DNA of 7,584 nucleotides from contig CAZXEU010000072.1 of assembly GCA_964639665.1 (NCBI GenBank), positions 1 through 7,584 on the forward strand, in the 5' to 3' direction. Under the pieces are notes generated by a model. The model was not told the DNA's origin. It saw nothing but the letters and a program-made list of their open reading frames with translations, and made no database searches. A program made the translations under genes and the position numbers. Origin of the DNA: CAZXEU01 sp964639665. GTDB taxonomy: Bacteria; Bacteroidota; Rhodothermia; Rhodothermales; Bin80. How positions within the stretch are numbered: the first letter of the stretch is position 1; each line of letters starts with the position of its first letter. This document shows, in pieces, positions 1-7,559 of the stretch.

Positions 1-1038
1 GTCACCAGGTGCCGCCAAGAATCCCGTCTCGCCGTCCACTACAAGCGAACGGCTCCCGGCGGCGTCGGCACAAACGGCGGGCAGTCCCGAGGCCATGGCC
101 TCCAGCGTCACATTGCCAAACGTCTCCGTATCGCTGGGGAAAAGAAAGATGTCAGACGAGGCATAGACGGTCGCCAGCTCAGTGCCGGACAGAGGGCCGG
201 TAAACACTGTATTTGGCAAGCGACCGCCGAGCTCGGAGCGGGCCGGGCCGTCACCTACCACGACACTCTTGTGAGCGATACCTCGGGCCTCCAACGCATT
301 TATGACCTCAGCAAAGACAAACAGGCCTTTCTCCCAAACGAGACGGCTTACGAATGCTACTACCACGTCATCGGTGCCTATGCCCCGGGAATGTCTCCAG
401 GCCAGGTTGCGATGTGTCGGCGCGAACCGGGCCGTGTCGACGCCACGTGACCAAAGTCGCAGACCCTTGCGAATTCCGTGCGATCGCAGTTCGGCAGCCA
501 TGGCGGGCGTGGGAACATAGACGTGGCGGCACTGCTCGTAAAACCACCGGGCGTAACGCCAGGCCGTCCCTTCAAACAGGTCCATGCGATACCACTTGTT
601 GTAGCTGGCGAAATACTTCAGATATGCGCCAAAATGGGTGTGATACGAAGCAACCACGGGGATTCGGCGGGAGGTCGCCCATCGCAGGGCCTGGAGGCCT
701 ACATAATCCGGCGTGGCGATATGCACAAGGTCCGGGGCAAATTCCTGAAGCCTTGCCCTCAATTTTCGGGGAAGGCCCAGCGACAGCCGGTAGTCGCTGC
801 GTCCGGGCACGGGCACGGACGGCACCGGGACCAGGGTACCCGCGTGTTCGAATGGCGGAGGATGCCGGGACGTGGGAGAAAAGACCAGCAATCGGACACC
901 CAGGGCTTCCATATGGCCAACCAGACGGTTCAGCGTCAGCGTGACCCCGTCATAAATGTGGTTGTAGGCTCCAGTAAATAGCGCAATCCTTTTGCCGCTG
1001 AGGGCCGAATGGCGGTAACCTTCAAAAAGGCCTGTCAT
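1..1038 (-). CDS. GT4-family (GT-B fold) glycosyltransferase, C-terminus cut by window edge
   Basis: A retaining glycosyltransferase that should move a sugar from a nucleotide donor (often GDP-mannose or another NDP-hexose in this family) to a lipid or glycan acceptor at the cytoplasmic face of the membrane. The frame is open from the ATG at 1038 to the left edge: 346 residues are visible, and about 30-60 are probably missing given family lengths near 370-400. The first Rossmann domain begins with RIALFTGAYN (residues 17-26) and DG at 30-31, and continues to ASYHTHFGAY (130-139). The second domain has SRLVWEKG (231-238), with the usual donor-phosphate Arg232 and Lys237, VVGDGP near 263, and the EX7E motif Glu305/Glu313 in DTETFGNVTLEAMASG. 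It resembles MgtA/PimB/SqdX-type enzymes, but donor and acceptor cannot be told from sequence. An in-frame ATG at 1104 would add 22 unconserved residues. I prefer 1038 because it lies close to the conserved beta strand. No strong ribosome-binding site is seen. It follows uvrA on the same strand after 136 bases. Confidence 0.9.
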   Translation of the reverse strand, partial: MTGLFEGYRHSALSGKRIALFTGAYNHIYDGVTLTLNRLVGHMEALGVRLLVFSPTSRHPPPFEHAGTLVPVPSVPVPGRSDYRLSLGLPRKLRARLQEFAPDLVHIATPDYVGLQALRWATSRRIPVVASYHTHFGAYLKYFASYNKWYRMDLFEGTAWRYARWFYEQCRHVYVPTPAMAAELRSHGIRKGLRLWSRGVDTARFAPTHRNLAWRHSRGIGTDDVVVAFVSRLVWEKGLFVFAEVINALEARGIAHKSVVVGDGPARSELGGRLPNTVFTGPLSGTELATVYASSDIFLFPSDTETFGNVTLEAMASGLPAVCADAAGSRSLVVDGETGFLAAPGD

Positions 1039-1174
1039 GGATTCGGGCCGGATTCTCCGTTGCGGCCGTGCCTCAAAACCTGCGCTATTACAACCTCGGG
1101 ACATAAATGCGGCAGAACTGGTGGGAGCCCACAACAACGCATAGCCATAAGACGCGACGTATACGCAAAAGGTA

Positions 1175-3952
1175 TCACGCCGCGAGCAATGGACGGAGAA
1201 ACCGGCCCGTGTGGCTCGCCGGGTGCGCTGCCACTTCCTCGGGTGGCCCTGCGACAACGACGCGTCCTCCCGCGTCGCCTGCTTCCGGTCCAAGATCGAT
1301 AACCCAGTCCGCACACTTGATGACATCCAGGTTATGCTCAATGACCAGGACAGTATGCCCCTGCTCGACCAGACGGTTGAATGCCAGTAGCAGTTTGAGG
1401 ATGTCGTCGGGGTGCAGCCCCGTAGTAGGCTCATCAAGGATGTAGAGCGTCCTTTTCTGCGAGCGGCGAGCCAGGTAGGCCCCAAGCTTGATTCGTTGTG
1501 CCTCGCCGCCGGAAAGCGTCGTCGCAGGTTGACCGAGCGTCAGGTAGCCGAGGCCGATCTCCTGGAGGATCCGCAGACGGTTACAAACGGCCGTCTCCTC
1601 TCGGAAGAACTCCACCGCCTCGTCCACCGTCAGCCCCAGTATGTCGTCGACGTTCTTGTGCCGGTATCTGATTTCGAGTACATCCTTGGTATAGCGCTTT
1701 CCCCGGCAATCCTCGCATTCCAGCGACAGGTCCGCCAGGAACTGCATTTCGACCTTTACAACGCCTTCTCCCTGGCAGCCTTCGCACCGGCCACCGGGAA
1801 CGTTGAAGGAAAAGTAACCTGGCTTGCGTCCCCGAATTCGCGCCTGGTTTGTGCCAGCGAGCAACTGGCGTATGGCGTCAAAGGCCTTGGTATAGGTAGC
1901 GGGATTCGATCGCGGGGACCTGCCAATGGGACTCTGATCGACCATTTCGACACCGCCGACAAGGCCGTGGCCGCGGAGTGCATCGTATGCACTGCCGCTC
2001 ACCTGGTCCGAGGTCTCGCCTAATTCTGAGCGGAGTCCCTTGTAGAGCGTCTCGTGAACCAGCGTGGACTTGCCAGATCCGCTCACCCCCGTAACGCAGG
2101 TTACCACGCCGAGAGGAAACCGAGCCGTGACATGCTTGAGATTGTGAAGGCGAGCTCCCTCTACGACAAGGGCGTGCGACCGGTCAGCGACACGCCGGGC
2201 CTTGGGCAGGGGAATCCGCTTCCTGCCGGACAGGTATGCACCCGTAAGGGAATCCTTGTCCTTGATGATATCCTGGTACGGGCCTTCGAACATCAGCTTC
2301 CCGCCACGCGCTCCGGCACCGGGTCCGAGGTCGGTGATGTGGTCAGCTCTGCGTATGACTTCCGGCTCGTGCTCTACCACAATCACAGTATTACCGATGT
2401 CTCGAAGGTGCTCCAGGACGCCTACCAGCCTGTCCGTGTCACGCGCGTGCAGCCCAACCGTGGGTTCGTCCAGAACGTACAGGGATCCCACTAATGAACT
2501 GCCCAGCGCCGTCGCCAGGTTTATGCGCTGGTTCTCGCCACCTGAGAGCGTGCGCGACTGCCTGCCGAGCGTAAGGTAGTCAAGCCCGACATTGACCAGA
2601 AACCGCAGGCGTTTGCGTATTTCTTCCAGAATGATGTGTGCGGCTCGTTCCTGAAACGCAGACAGCGCCAGCTTGTCGAAAAAGTCTGCCGCCTCATACG
2701 TGGTAAGCTCCATCAGCTGTCCGATGTGCTGGCCGCCTACGACGACGTTCAGGGCTTCCTTCCGCAGGCGATATCCCCTGCATTCCGAACACTTGCCATA
2801 TCCAAGAAACCGGGCCCGGTGTATGCTGTCCTGCATCCGGTACGAACGCCTTTCCAGCTCTTGCATGAAAGGGAGGATTCCGATGTAGGCGTCTTTGCCT
2901 TCCCAGACTAGTGCCTGCGCTTCGGCAGACAATTGACAGTATGGAATGGATGTATTGATTCCGCTGCTTCTTGCCGCACGCTCGAGCGCTACCTGGTGAT
3001 GATGCCATCTGCGGCCGTGAAATGCCGCGACAGCTCCACCTCCGAGGGATTGTTCCGGATCCGGTATAACCCGGCGCCGGTCCAGTTGGCGAACGCGACC
3101 GAATCCCTGGCATGTGGCACAGGCACCCGCGGGACTGTTGAAGGCAAACATCCGGGAAGTGGGCACTTCAAATGTTATCCCGTCGCGTTCGAACCGGTCG
3201 CTGAATTCCCTTGCCTGTCCGTCCAGCGGAACGACAAGACACCGGCCGTCTCCCTCCCGGAAAGCCTGTTCCAGGGAATCCACCAAGCGGGAATGCGCCG
3301 AAGCGTCGTTCGAGCGCTGGACCAGGCGATCGACCAGGACAGCCAAGGGACCGACTGGCTTGGAGCTGGACACGCGATTCAACTCGAGGATTTGCGGTCC
3401 CTCCAGTGCTACCATCCGGGTAAAGCCACGCTGGCGCACGCTGTCGGGATCAAGATCGGCCTTTACGGGGAATGCAACGTAGAATCGGTCTCCATTTGCG
3501 AGCATGCCCGGCAGAGATCGGGCTACAGATTCGGGAGTATCTCTAGAGACCACCCGGCCACTTACAGGCGAGACAGTGGTGCCGATCTGGGCGTACAGGA
3601 GCCTGAAGTAGTCGTATAGTTCGGTTTGGGTCGCGACGGTTGAGCGAGGGTTTCTGGTCAGGGTTCTTTGTTCGATGGCGATGGCCGGGGCAAGTCCGGC
3701 GATGTGATCGATCTCCGGCTTATTCATTCGTTCCAGGAATTGCCTGGCGTAGGCGCTCAGACTCTCCACATATCTGCGCTGACCTTCTGCATAGACTGTA
3801 CTGAAGGCCAGACTTGACTTGCCAGATCCAGATGGACCCGTGATTACTGCGAGGGACCCCTTGGGCAGATTCAGGTCGATACCCTTGAGATTGTGTTGCC
3901 GCGCTCCGCGGATAATGATGTACTTGCGCGGATCGTAATGATTCGAATGCAT
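1175..3952 (-). CDS. uvrA: UvrA, excinuclease ABC subunit A
   Basis: UvrA is the DNA-damage sensor of nucleotide excision repair. As a dimer it scans DNA, loads UvrB at lesions and is released by ATP hydrolysis. At 925 residues it is near the usual ~940. It has two ABC ATPase modules. Module one has Walker A GPSGSGKSS (39-47), signature LSGGENQR (469-476) and Walker B LYVLDEP (491-497). Module two has Walker A GVSGSGKST (622-630), signature LSGGEAQR (813-820) and Walker B LYILDEP (836-842). The C-terminal zinc module is complete (Cys723, Cys726, Cys746, Cys749). The N-terminal one keeps only Cys278/Cys281; where E. coli UvrA has its other Cys pair, this protein reads GITFEVPTSR (258-267). That, and SPVSG at 128-132, match the UvrA form I recall from Bacteroidota. 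Another CxxC lies at 388-391. ATG at 3952 is the only ATG before an upstream in-frame stop near 4017, and no Shine-Dalgarno sequence precedes it. It is transcribed divergently from the BatA-domain gene. All catalytic motifs look intact. Confidence 0.97.
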   Translation of the reverse strand: MHSNHYDPRKYIIIRGARQHNLKGIDLNLPKGSLAVITGPSGSGKSSLAFSTVYAEGQRRYVESLSAYARQFLERMNKPEIDHIAGLAPAIAIEQRTLTRNPRSTVATQTELYDYFRLLYAQIGTTVSPVSGRVVSRDTPESVARSLPGMLANGDRFYVAFPVKADLDPDSVRQRGFTRMVALEGPQILELNRVSSSKPVGPLAVLVDRLVQRSNDASAHSRLVDSLEQAFREGDGRCLVVPLDGQAREFSDRFERDGITFEVPTSRMFAFNSPAGACATCQGFGRVRQLDRRRVIPDPEQSLGGGAVAAFHGRRWHHHQVALERAARSSGINTSIPYCQLSAEAQALVWEGKDAYIGILPFMQELERRSYRMQDSIHRARFLGYGKCSECRGYRLRKEALNVVVGGQHIGQLMELTTYEAADFFDKLALSAFQERAAHIILEEIRKRLRFLVNVGLDYLTLGRQSRTLSGGENQRINLATALGSSLVGSLYVLDEPTVGLHARDTDRLVGVLEHLRDIGNTVIVVEHEPEVIRRADHITDLGPGAGARGGKLMFEGPYQDIIKDKDSLTGAYLSGRKRIPLPKARRVADRSHALVVEGARLHNLKHVTARFPLGVVTCVTGVSGSGKSTLVHETLYKGLRSELGETSDQVSGSAYDALRGHGLVGGVEMVDQSPIGRSPRSNPATYTKAFDAIRQLLAGTNQARIRGRKPGYFSFNVPGGRCEGCQGEGVVKVEMQFLADLSLECEDCRGKRYTKDVLEIRYRHKNVDDILGLTVDEAVEFFREETAVCNRLRILQEIGLGYLTLGQPATTLSGGEAQRIKLGAYLARRSQKRTLYILDEPTTGLHPDDILKLLLAFNRLVEQGHTVLVIEHNLDVIKCADWVIDLGPEAGDAGGRVVVAGPPEEVAAHPASHTGRFLRPLLAA

Positions 3953-3954
3953 GC

Positions 3955-3989
3955 AGGGCCCGGCAGCATTGTCGCACGAGAAGGGCCCT
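3955..3989. repeat. 7-bp inverted repeat abutting the uvrA start
   Basis: AGGGCCC at 3955-3961 and GGGCCCT at 3983-3989 are exact reverse complements separated by 21 bases. Each arm also contains the palindrome GGGCCC. In the uvrA transcript the second arm would end two bases before the AUG, so a stem could cover the ribosome-landing site. Alternatively the pair could be an operator for a dimeric regulator, or chance in GC-rich DNA. The repeat itself is seen directly; its function is not known. Confidence 0.45.
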
Positions 3990-4054
3990 AGTACGCACCC
4001 GGGCAGGGCTTGGACTCATCCTCTGCGCTGGAACAGGCCCATAAAGGCACGGTA

Positions 4055-4075
4055 GCACCGTAAGCTGCACGGTGC
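4055..4075 (+). repeat. Perfect 7-bp stem, 7-base loop just before the BatA-domain gene
   Basis: GCACCGT (4055-4061) and ACGGTGC (4069-4075) form an uninterrupted stem around the loop AAGCTGC, ending three bases before the ATG at 4079. There is no T-tract after it and it sits in a leader, so it is not a normal intrinsic terminator. If transcribed it would occupy the place of a ribosome-binding site for the BatA-domain/hflX pair. It could instead be a protein-binding site in the divergent promoter region. No convincing -35/-10 pair was found in 3953-4078 for either direction. Confidence 0.45.
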
Positions 4076-4078
4076 CGC

Positions 4079-6160
4079 ATGACGCTACTTAGTCCGCTTG
4101 CACTCCTTGGCCTGGTGGCGGCGGCGATCCCGCTGGTAATTCATCTCTTCAATTTTCGCCGCCCTAAGCGGGTGGAATACAGTTCCCTCGCCTTCCTCCA
4201 GGACCTGCGCAGTACGACCTTGCAACGGGTACGCATCCAGCGATGGCTGCTTCTGTTGTTGCGCACCATGGCTCTTGCATTCCTGGTAGCGGGCTTTGCC
4301 AGACCCACGTCATTCAGCGGTGCTGGCTTGCTGGGCGGCGGAAACTGGTCGGTGGTGCTGGTACTGGACAATTCACTTTCAATGACGCTGCGAGATGAGC
4401 AGGGTGCGTATATCGACCAGATCCGGGACAAGGCTTCCGAACTGGTCGCGATGCTCGATCCGGACGACGAGGTTATCGTAGCCACGCTAGGAGGAGATTC
4501 TGCCGACGGAGAGAGTTTTGCATCGGAGGTGCCGCCTGGCTTGGAGGCTACTGCCGTTACCAGAGCGGTGTCGTCCGCGCTGACTCAGGCGGGAGCACTA
4601 TTGATGAGCGGGGCATCCCACCCCAACAGAAAGGTGTATTTCCTGGGAGACCTGCAGCGCTCCACGCTGCTAGACACGGTTTCACGTGCCATGCCCGGAG
4701 GCATCCCCGTGGAACTTGTGGCGGTCGGCGGAACCGAGCATTCCAACGTGTCTGTGACGCGTGTGGCAGTAAGCAGCCGCATCGTAGAAATGGGGCAGCC
4801 GGTTCGCATTGAGGCCAGGATCCGCAATAGCAGCCCCGATGCGTTGCGCGGGTACGTTGCAAGCCTGTACCTCGATGGCGACCGTGTTGCCCAGGCCAGC
4901 TTGGATTTGCCGGCAAACCAGGCGACGACAGTGCACTTCAGTGCGACGCCGCGGGAGCGAGGATGGCTCGCGGGCACCGTACGGCTTGAAGACGATGCGC
5001 TGCTGGATGACAACACGCATCATTTTACATTGCACGTTCCGCAATTCCGCAGGGTGCTGATTGTGCGCGGAAGCGCCGCCGAGACGCGGTATGTGGAGGC
5101 GGCGCTGGCCTCGGATCTTGACCGCGGACGGTTGGCCGTGGACTACGACGTGATCGAAAAAGCCCGCCTGGCGGCCACGCCGGTAGCCCGTTACGACGTC
5201 ATTGCGCTATTGGCACCGGAGAGCCTCTCAAGCGGGGAGCGGCTGTCCCTGGCTCGCTATGTGGAGGCTGGCGGGGGTTTGCTGTTGTTCCCGGGAATAG
5301 CGATCAACCATCAGGAGTACGATGTGCTGTTGCAGCTTCTCGGTGGAGGACAACTGGCGAGAGACGGTGCACGCCAAATGGACGCGGATGCCATGGTCGC
5401 GTTCGAGGAAGTGGACCTGGAGCATCCCTTGTTTGAGGGGGTTTTTGCAGACGGGACCGGCACGGTAGAGAGTCCAGCCGTTCGCAGGATGCTTGAATAT
5501 GTGCCGAGATCGGGCACCGAGTCCACCATTGTAAGGCTGTCTAACGGATTCCCGTTCTTGCAGGAGATACGCATGGGGCAGGGTGCGGCATTCTTCTTTG
5601 CCGTAGCTCCGGACCTGCTGTGGAGCGACTTTCCTGTGCAGGGACTGTTCGTTCCGCTCCTATTCAGGTCGGTCTACTATCTGTCCGCGCACGGAGCCAT
5701 TGAGGGGGACCGCCTGGTAGTGGGCAGACCGGCCCGTGTACGCGTGCCCGGCTCCTTGCCGGAAACCCGTCTCCATATACTGTCACCGGATGGAGCGGAC
5801 GCTACTCCGCAGCAGCGGAACCTGTTTGGCGTGACTGTCATGGACATAGATGCGTCGCTTGAGCTGCCCGGAACATATGAAGTCATGTCCGGGGAGCGCA
5901 TGGTGCAGCGAATGGCTGTGAACCTGGACCCGCGTGAATCAGATCTGCGTACGTACGCGCCGCAAGAAGCGGCGAATGCCTTGAGTGAGGCGCTGCAGAC
6001 GAGGGTTGCCGTTCGGGAGACGCCGACGAGCGGAATCCTAGTGGAGGCCGGGCCCGCCGGCTCAGAGCTCTGGAAGGCTTGTCTGGTACTGGCTCTTATG
6101 TGCCTAATGGCGGAAGTACTCGTGACAGCACGGTGGGGCCGAGTGACCGCCGGTCCATGA
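4079..6160 (+). CDS. BatA-domain, VWA-like membrane protein with GATase-like domain
   Basis: A membrane-anchored protein of the BatA/aerotolerance-regulator-N family; its biochemical role is not established. Residues 3-23 are a hydrophobic segment, followed by IHLFNFRRPKRVEYSSLAFL (21-40), the hallmark of the BatA N-terminal domain. A second membrane segment spans about 56-74. A von Willebrand A-like domain follows (about 91-220), with the MIDAS-type D97-x-S99-x-S101 in LVLDNSLSM and FLGDLQ at 188-193. Residues about 222-320 look like a beta-sandwich. From 325 to about 540 there is a class-I glutamine-amidotransferase-like fold (VLIVRG; YDVIALLAPESLS; VEAGGGLLLFPG), with no Cys at the expected nucleophile turn, so probably not enzymatic. 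A last membrane helix spans about 664-683, so the middle probably lies on the periplasmic side. The start is fixed by family conservation, and an in-frame stop lies 18 bases upstream. No Shine-Dalgarno is visible. The stop overlaps the next gene's ATG by four bases. Domain calls are from motifs only. Confidence 0.88.
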   Translation: MTLLSPLALLGLVAAAIPLVIHLFNFRRPKRVEYSSLAFLQDLRSTTLQRVRIQRWLLLLLRTMALAFLVAGFARPTSFSGAGLLGGGNWSVVLVLDNSLSMTLRDEQGAYIDQIRDKASELVAMLDPDDEVIVATLGGDSADGESFASEVPPGLEATAVTRAVSSALTQAGALLMSGASHPNRKVYFLGDLQRSTLLDTVSRAMPGGIPVELVAVGGTEHSNVSVTRVAVSSRIVEMGQPVRIEARIRNSSPDALRGYVASLYLDGDRVAQASLDLPANQATTVHFSATPRERGWLAGTVRLEDDALLDDNTHHFTLHVPQFRRVLIVRGSAAETRYVEAALASDLDRGRLAVDYDVIEKARLAATPVARYDVIALLAPESLSSGERLSLARYVEAGGGLLLFPGIAINHQEYDVLLQLLGGGQLARDGARQMDADAMVAFEEVDLEHPLFEGVFADGTGTVESPAVRRMLEYVPRSGTESTIVRLSNGFPFLQEIRMGQGAAFFFAVAPDLLWSDFPVQGLFVPLLFRSVYYLSAHGAIEGDRLVVGRPARVRVPGSLPETRLHILSPDGADATPQQRNLFGVTVMDIDASLELPGTYEVMSGERMVQRMAVNLDPRESDLRTYAPQEAANALSEALQTRVAVRETPTSGILVEAGPAGSELWKACLVLALMCLMAEVLVTARWGRVTAGP

Positions 6161-7476
6161 GGCGACCACTGCATGTCACCGGCACGTCCGGCTCGGAAAC
6201 AGCCATCATAGTGGGAGCTGTCGTCCGCGGCCGTTGCAACGAAGAGGCCCAAGATTCGGTGGAGGAACTGGTGCAGTTGGCCAGGACCGCCGGTGCTCTG
6301 GTTATCCAGAGCATTACGCAGTCCGTCTCCAGATTAAACTCGTCCACGTACATAGGTGCAGGCAAGGTGAAAGAAGTGGCCGCAATCGTTGCAGAGAGGA
6401 ACGCCGACATGGTCATTTTCGATGATGATCTCAGTCCGGTTCAGGTCCGTAATCTCGAGAAAGCATTCGGGTGCAAACTGTTGGACAGGTCTGGGCTGAT
6501 TCTAGACATCTTTGCACGTCGCGCCAAGACTGCCGTAGCCAAGACGCAGGTTGAGCTGGCCCAGCTGGAGTATTTGCGCACACGCCTTACGAGGCAATGG
6601 ACGCACCTTTCGAGACAACAGGGGGGAATTGGAACGCGTGGCCCTGGCGAAACGCAGATTGAAACTGACCGCCGACTTATTGGCCGCCGAATGGTGACGC
6701 TAAGGCAGCGACTGGCCAGGATCGACAGGCAGCGCACTACCCAGCGGCGCGGCCGGGCACATCTGGTGCGAATTGCCTTGGTTGGTTATACCAATGCAGG
6801 CAAGTCAACGCTGCTCAACAGGCTAGCGGGCTCAGCGGTTGCGGCCGAGGACCGCCTGTTCGCTACGCTGGATGCAACGACTCGCATCGCGACCATTGGA
6901 GCCGGAACGCGCGTGCTGGTTTCGGACACGGTAGGGTTCATCCGGAAGCTGCCCCACAACCTGATCGAGAGCTTCAAGAGTACGCTTGACGAAGTGCGGC
7001 AGAGTGATTTCCTGTTGCATGTGGTCAATACCCCCCATGCGCGTTTCGCAGACCATATGAAGGTGGTGAATGAAACGCTGCGGACCATGGGCGTGATGGA
7101 CAAGCCAAGCATGCTTGTGTTCAACAAGATAGATGTACTTGACGGCAGCACGCTGCGCGCCTTGAAGCGAGAGTATGCCGACGCGGCCTTTGTTTCTGCG
7201 CTGCGGAATATCGGCATGGTGGATCTGGGTCACCGCGTGCAAGCATTGGTCGAAGGCGACCATGTTGAACGCGTCGCACTCGTGCCGGTCACTGAGGTCA
7301 AGACACTTGCCATGATTCGGCGATTTTCCAAGGTCCTGGACGAGGAGATAGTCTACAGCGGGAAAGAAGACGGTCGCACATGCGTGACCCGGTTGCGGTA
7401 CCGGGTTTCACGAGCCCGGGCCAGGGATCTGGCACCATACGTGGCGCAATATGTGAAGCCGGAATCAGAGGGCTGA
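6157..7476 (+). CDS. hflX: HflX, ribosome-associated GTPase
   Basis: HflX is a cytoplasmic OBG-family GTPase. In other bacteria it binds the 50S subunit or stalled 70S ribosomes and splits them under heat or other stress. From the ATG at 6157 the protein has 439 residues, normal for the family. The N-terminal HflX domain contains STYIGAGKVKEV (63-74) and DDDLSPVQVRNLE (89-101). A basic coiled-coil linker follows, with the conserved GTRGPGETQIETDRR (159-173). The G domain has G1 GYTNAGKST (210-218), G2 DATTR (239-243), G3 DTVGF (257-261), G4 NKID (323-326) and G5 SA (347-348). A C-terminal domain ends the protein. At 289-294 it reads HVVNTP where I expect HVVD-like sequence. ATG 6157 overlaps the preceding TGA (ATGA), the usual sign of translational coupling. 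An in-frame TTG at 6079 would add 26 residues of low-complexity sequence lying inside the upstream gene, so I reject it. No terminator is seen after the stop. Confidence 0.95.
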   Translation: MRRPLHVTGTSGSETAIIVGAVVRGRCNEEAQDSVEELVQLARTAGALVIQSITQSVSRLNSSTYIGAGKVKEVAAIVAERNADMVIFDDDLSPVQVRNLEKAFGCKLLDRSGLILDIFARRAKTAVAKTQVELAQLEYLRTRLTRQWTHLSRQQGGIGTRGPGETQIETDRRLIGRRMVTLRQRLARIDRQRTTQRRGRAHLVRIALVGYTNAGKSTLLNRLAGSAVAAEDRLFATLDATTRIATIGAGTRVLVSDTVGFIRKLPHNLIESFKSTLDEVRQSDFLLHVVNTPHARFADHMKVVNETLRTMGVMDKPSMLVFNKIDVLDGSTLRALKREYADAAFVSALRNIGMVDLGHRVQALVEGDHVERVALVPVTEVKTLAMIRRFSKVLDEEIVYSGKEDGRTCVTRLRYRVSRARARDLAPYVAQYVKPESEG

Positions 7477-7516
7477 ACACGTTGTAGCCGAGGGAGTGTA
7501 ATCGCGCGGGGGCTTA

Positions 7517-7559
7517 TATACAATAGTAGCCAGGAACAGTACGCTGCACACATTGTATA
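7517..7559. repeat. AT-rich 8-bp inverted repeat downstream of hflX
   Basis: TATACAAT (7517-7524) and ATTGTATA (7552-7559) are perfect reverse complements, 27 bases apart, in an otherwise gene-free tail (7477-7584). The arms are AT-rich and not followed by a U-tract, so an intrinsic terminator is unlikely. Two operator half-sites, or two -10-like promoter elements facing opposite ways, fit better. The right arm merges into TATAAC (7556-7561), a plausible -10 hexamer for a transcript starting near 7568, where an ATG lies; the matching -35 region (GGAACA, 7533-7538) is weak. What follows is outside the window. Confidence 0.4.

Noticed and set aside
354..981. Plus-strand open frames of 167-196 codons over positions 354-981
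   Set aside because: They oppose the glycosyltransferase, whose minus-strand translation carries all GT4 motifs without interruption. The plus-strand translations have no family features.
1039..1104. Upstream ATG at 1104 for the glycosyltransferase
   Set aside because: It adds 22 residues rich in Arg and Ser with no family similarity and no ribosome-binding site. The frame is open further upstream by chance. It cannot be fully excluded.
1121..1165. Short palindromes between uvrA and the glycosyltransferase (GTGGGAGCCCAC at 1121-1132 and CGTATACG at 1158-1165) as a terminator
   Set aside because: Stems are only 4-5 bp with tiny loops and no T-tract follows on the minus strand. Read-through from uvrA remains possible.
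2933..3619. Open frame of 228 codons on the plus strand inside uvrA
   Set aside because: It lies wholly opposite a clearly conserved uvrA frame, its translation shows no recognisable domain, and long antisense frames are expected in GC-rich genes.
6079..6156. TTG start at 6079 for hflX, adding 26 residues
   Set aside because: The extension lies within the BatA-domain gene and is not HflX-like, while ATG 6157 gives the classic ATGA overlap.
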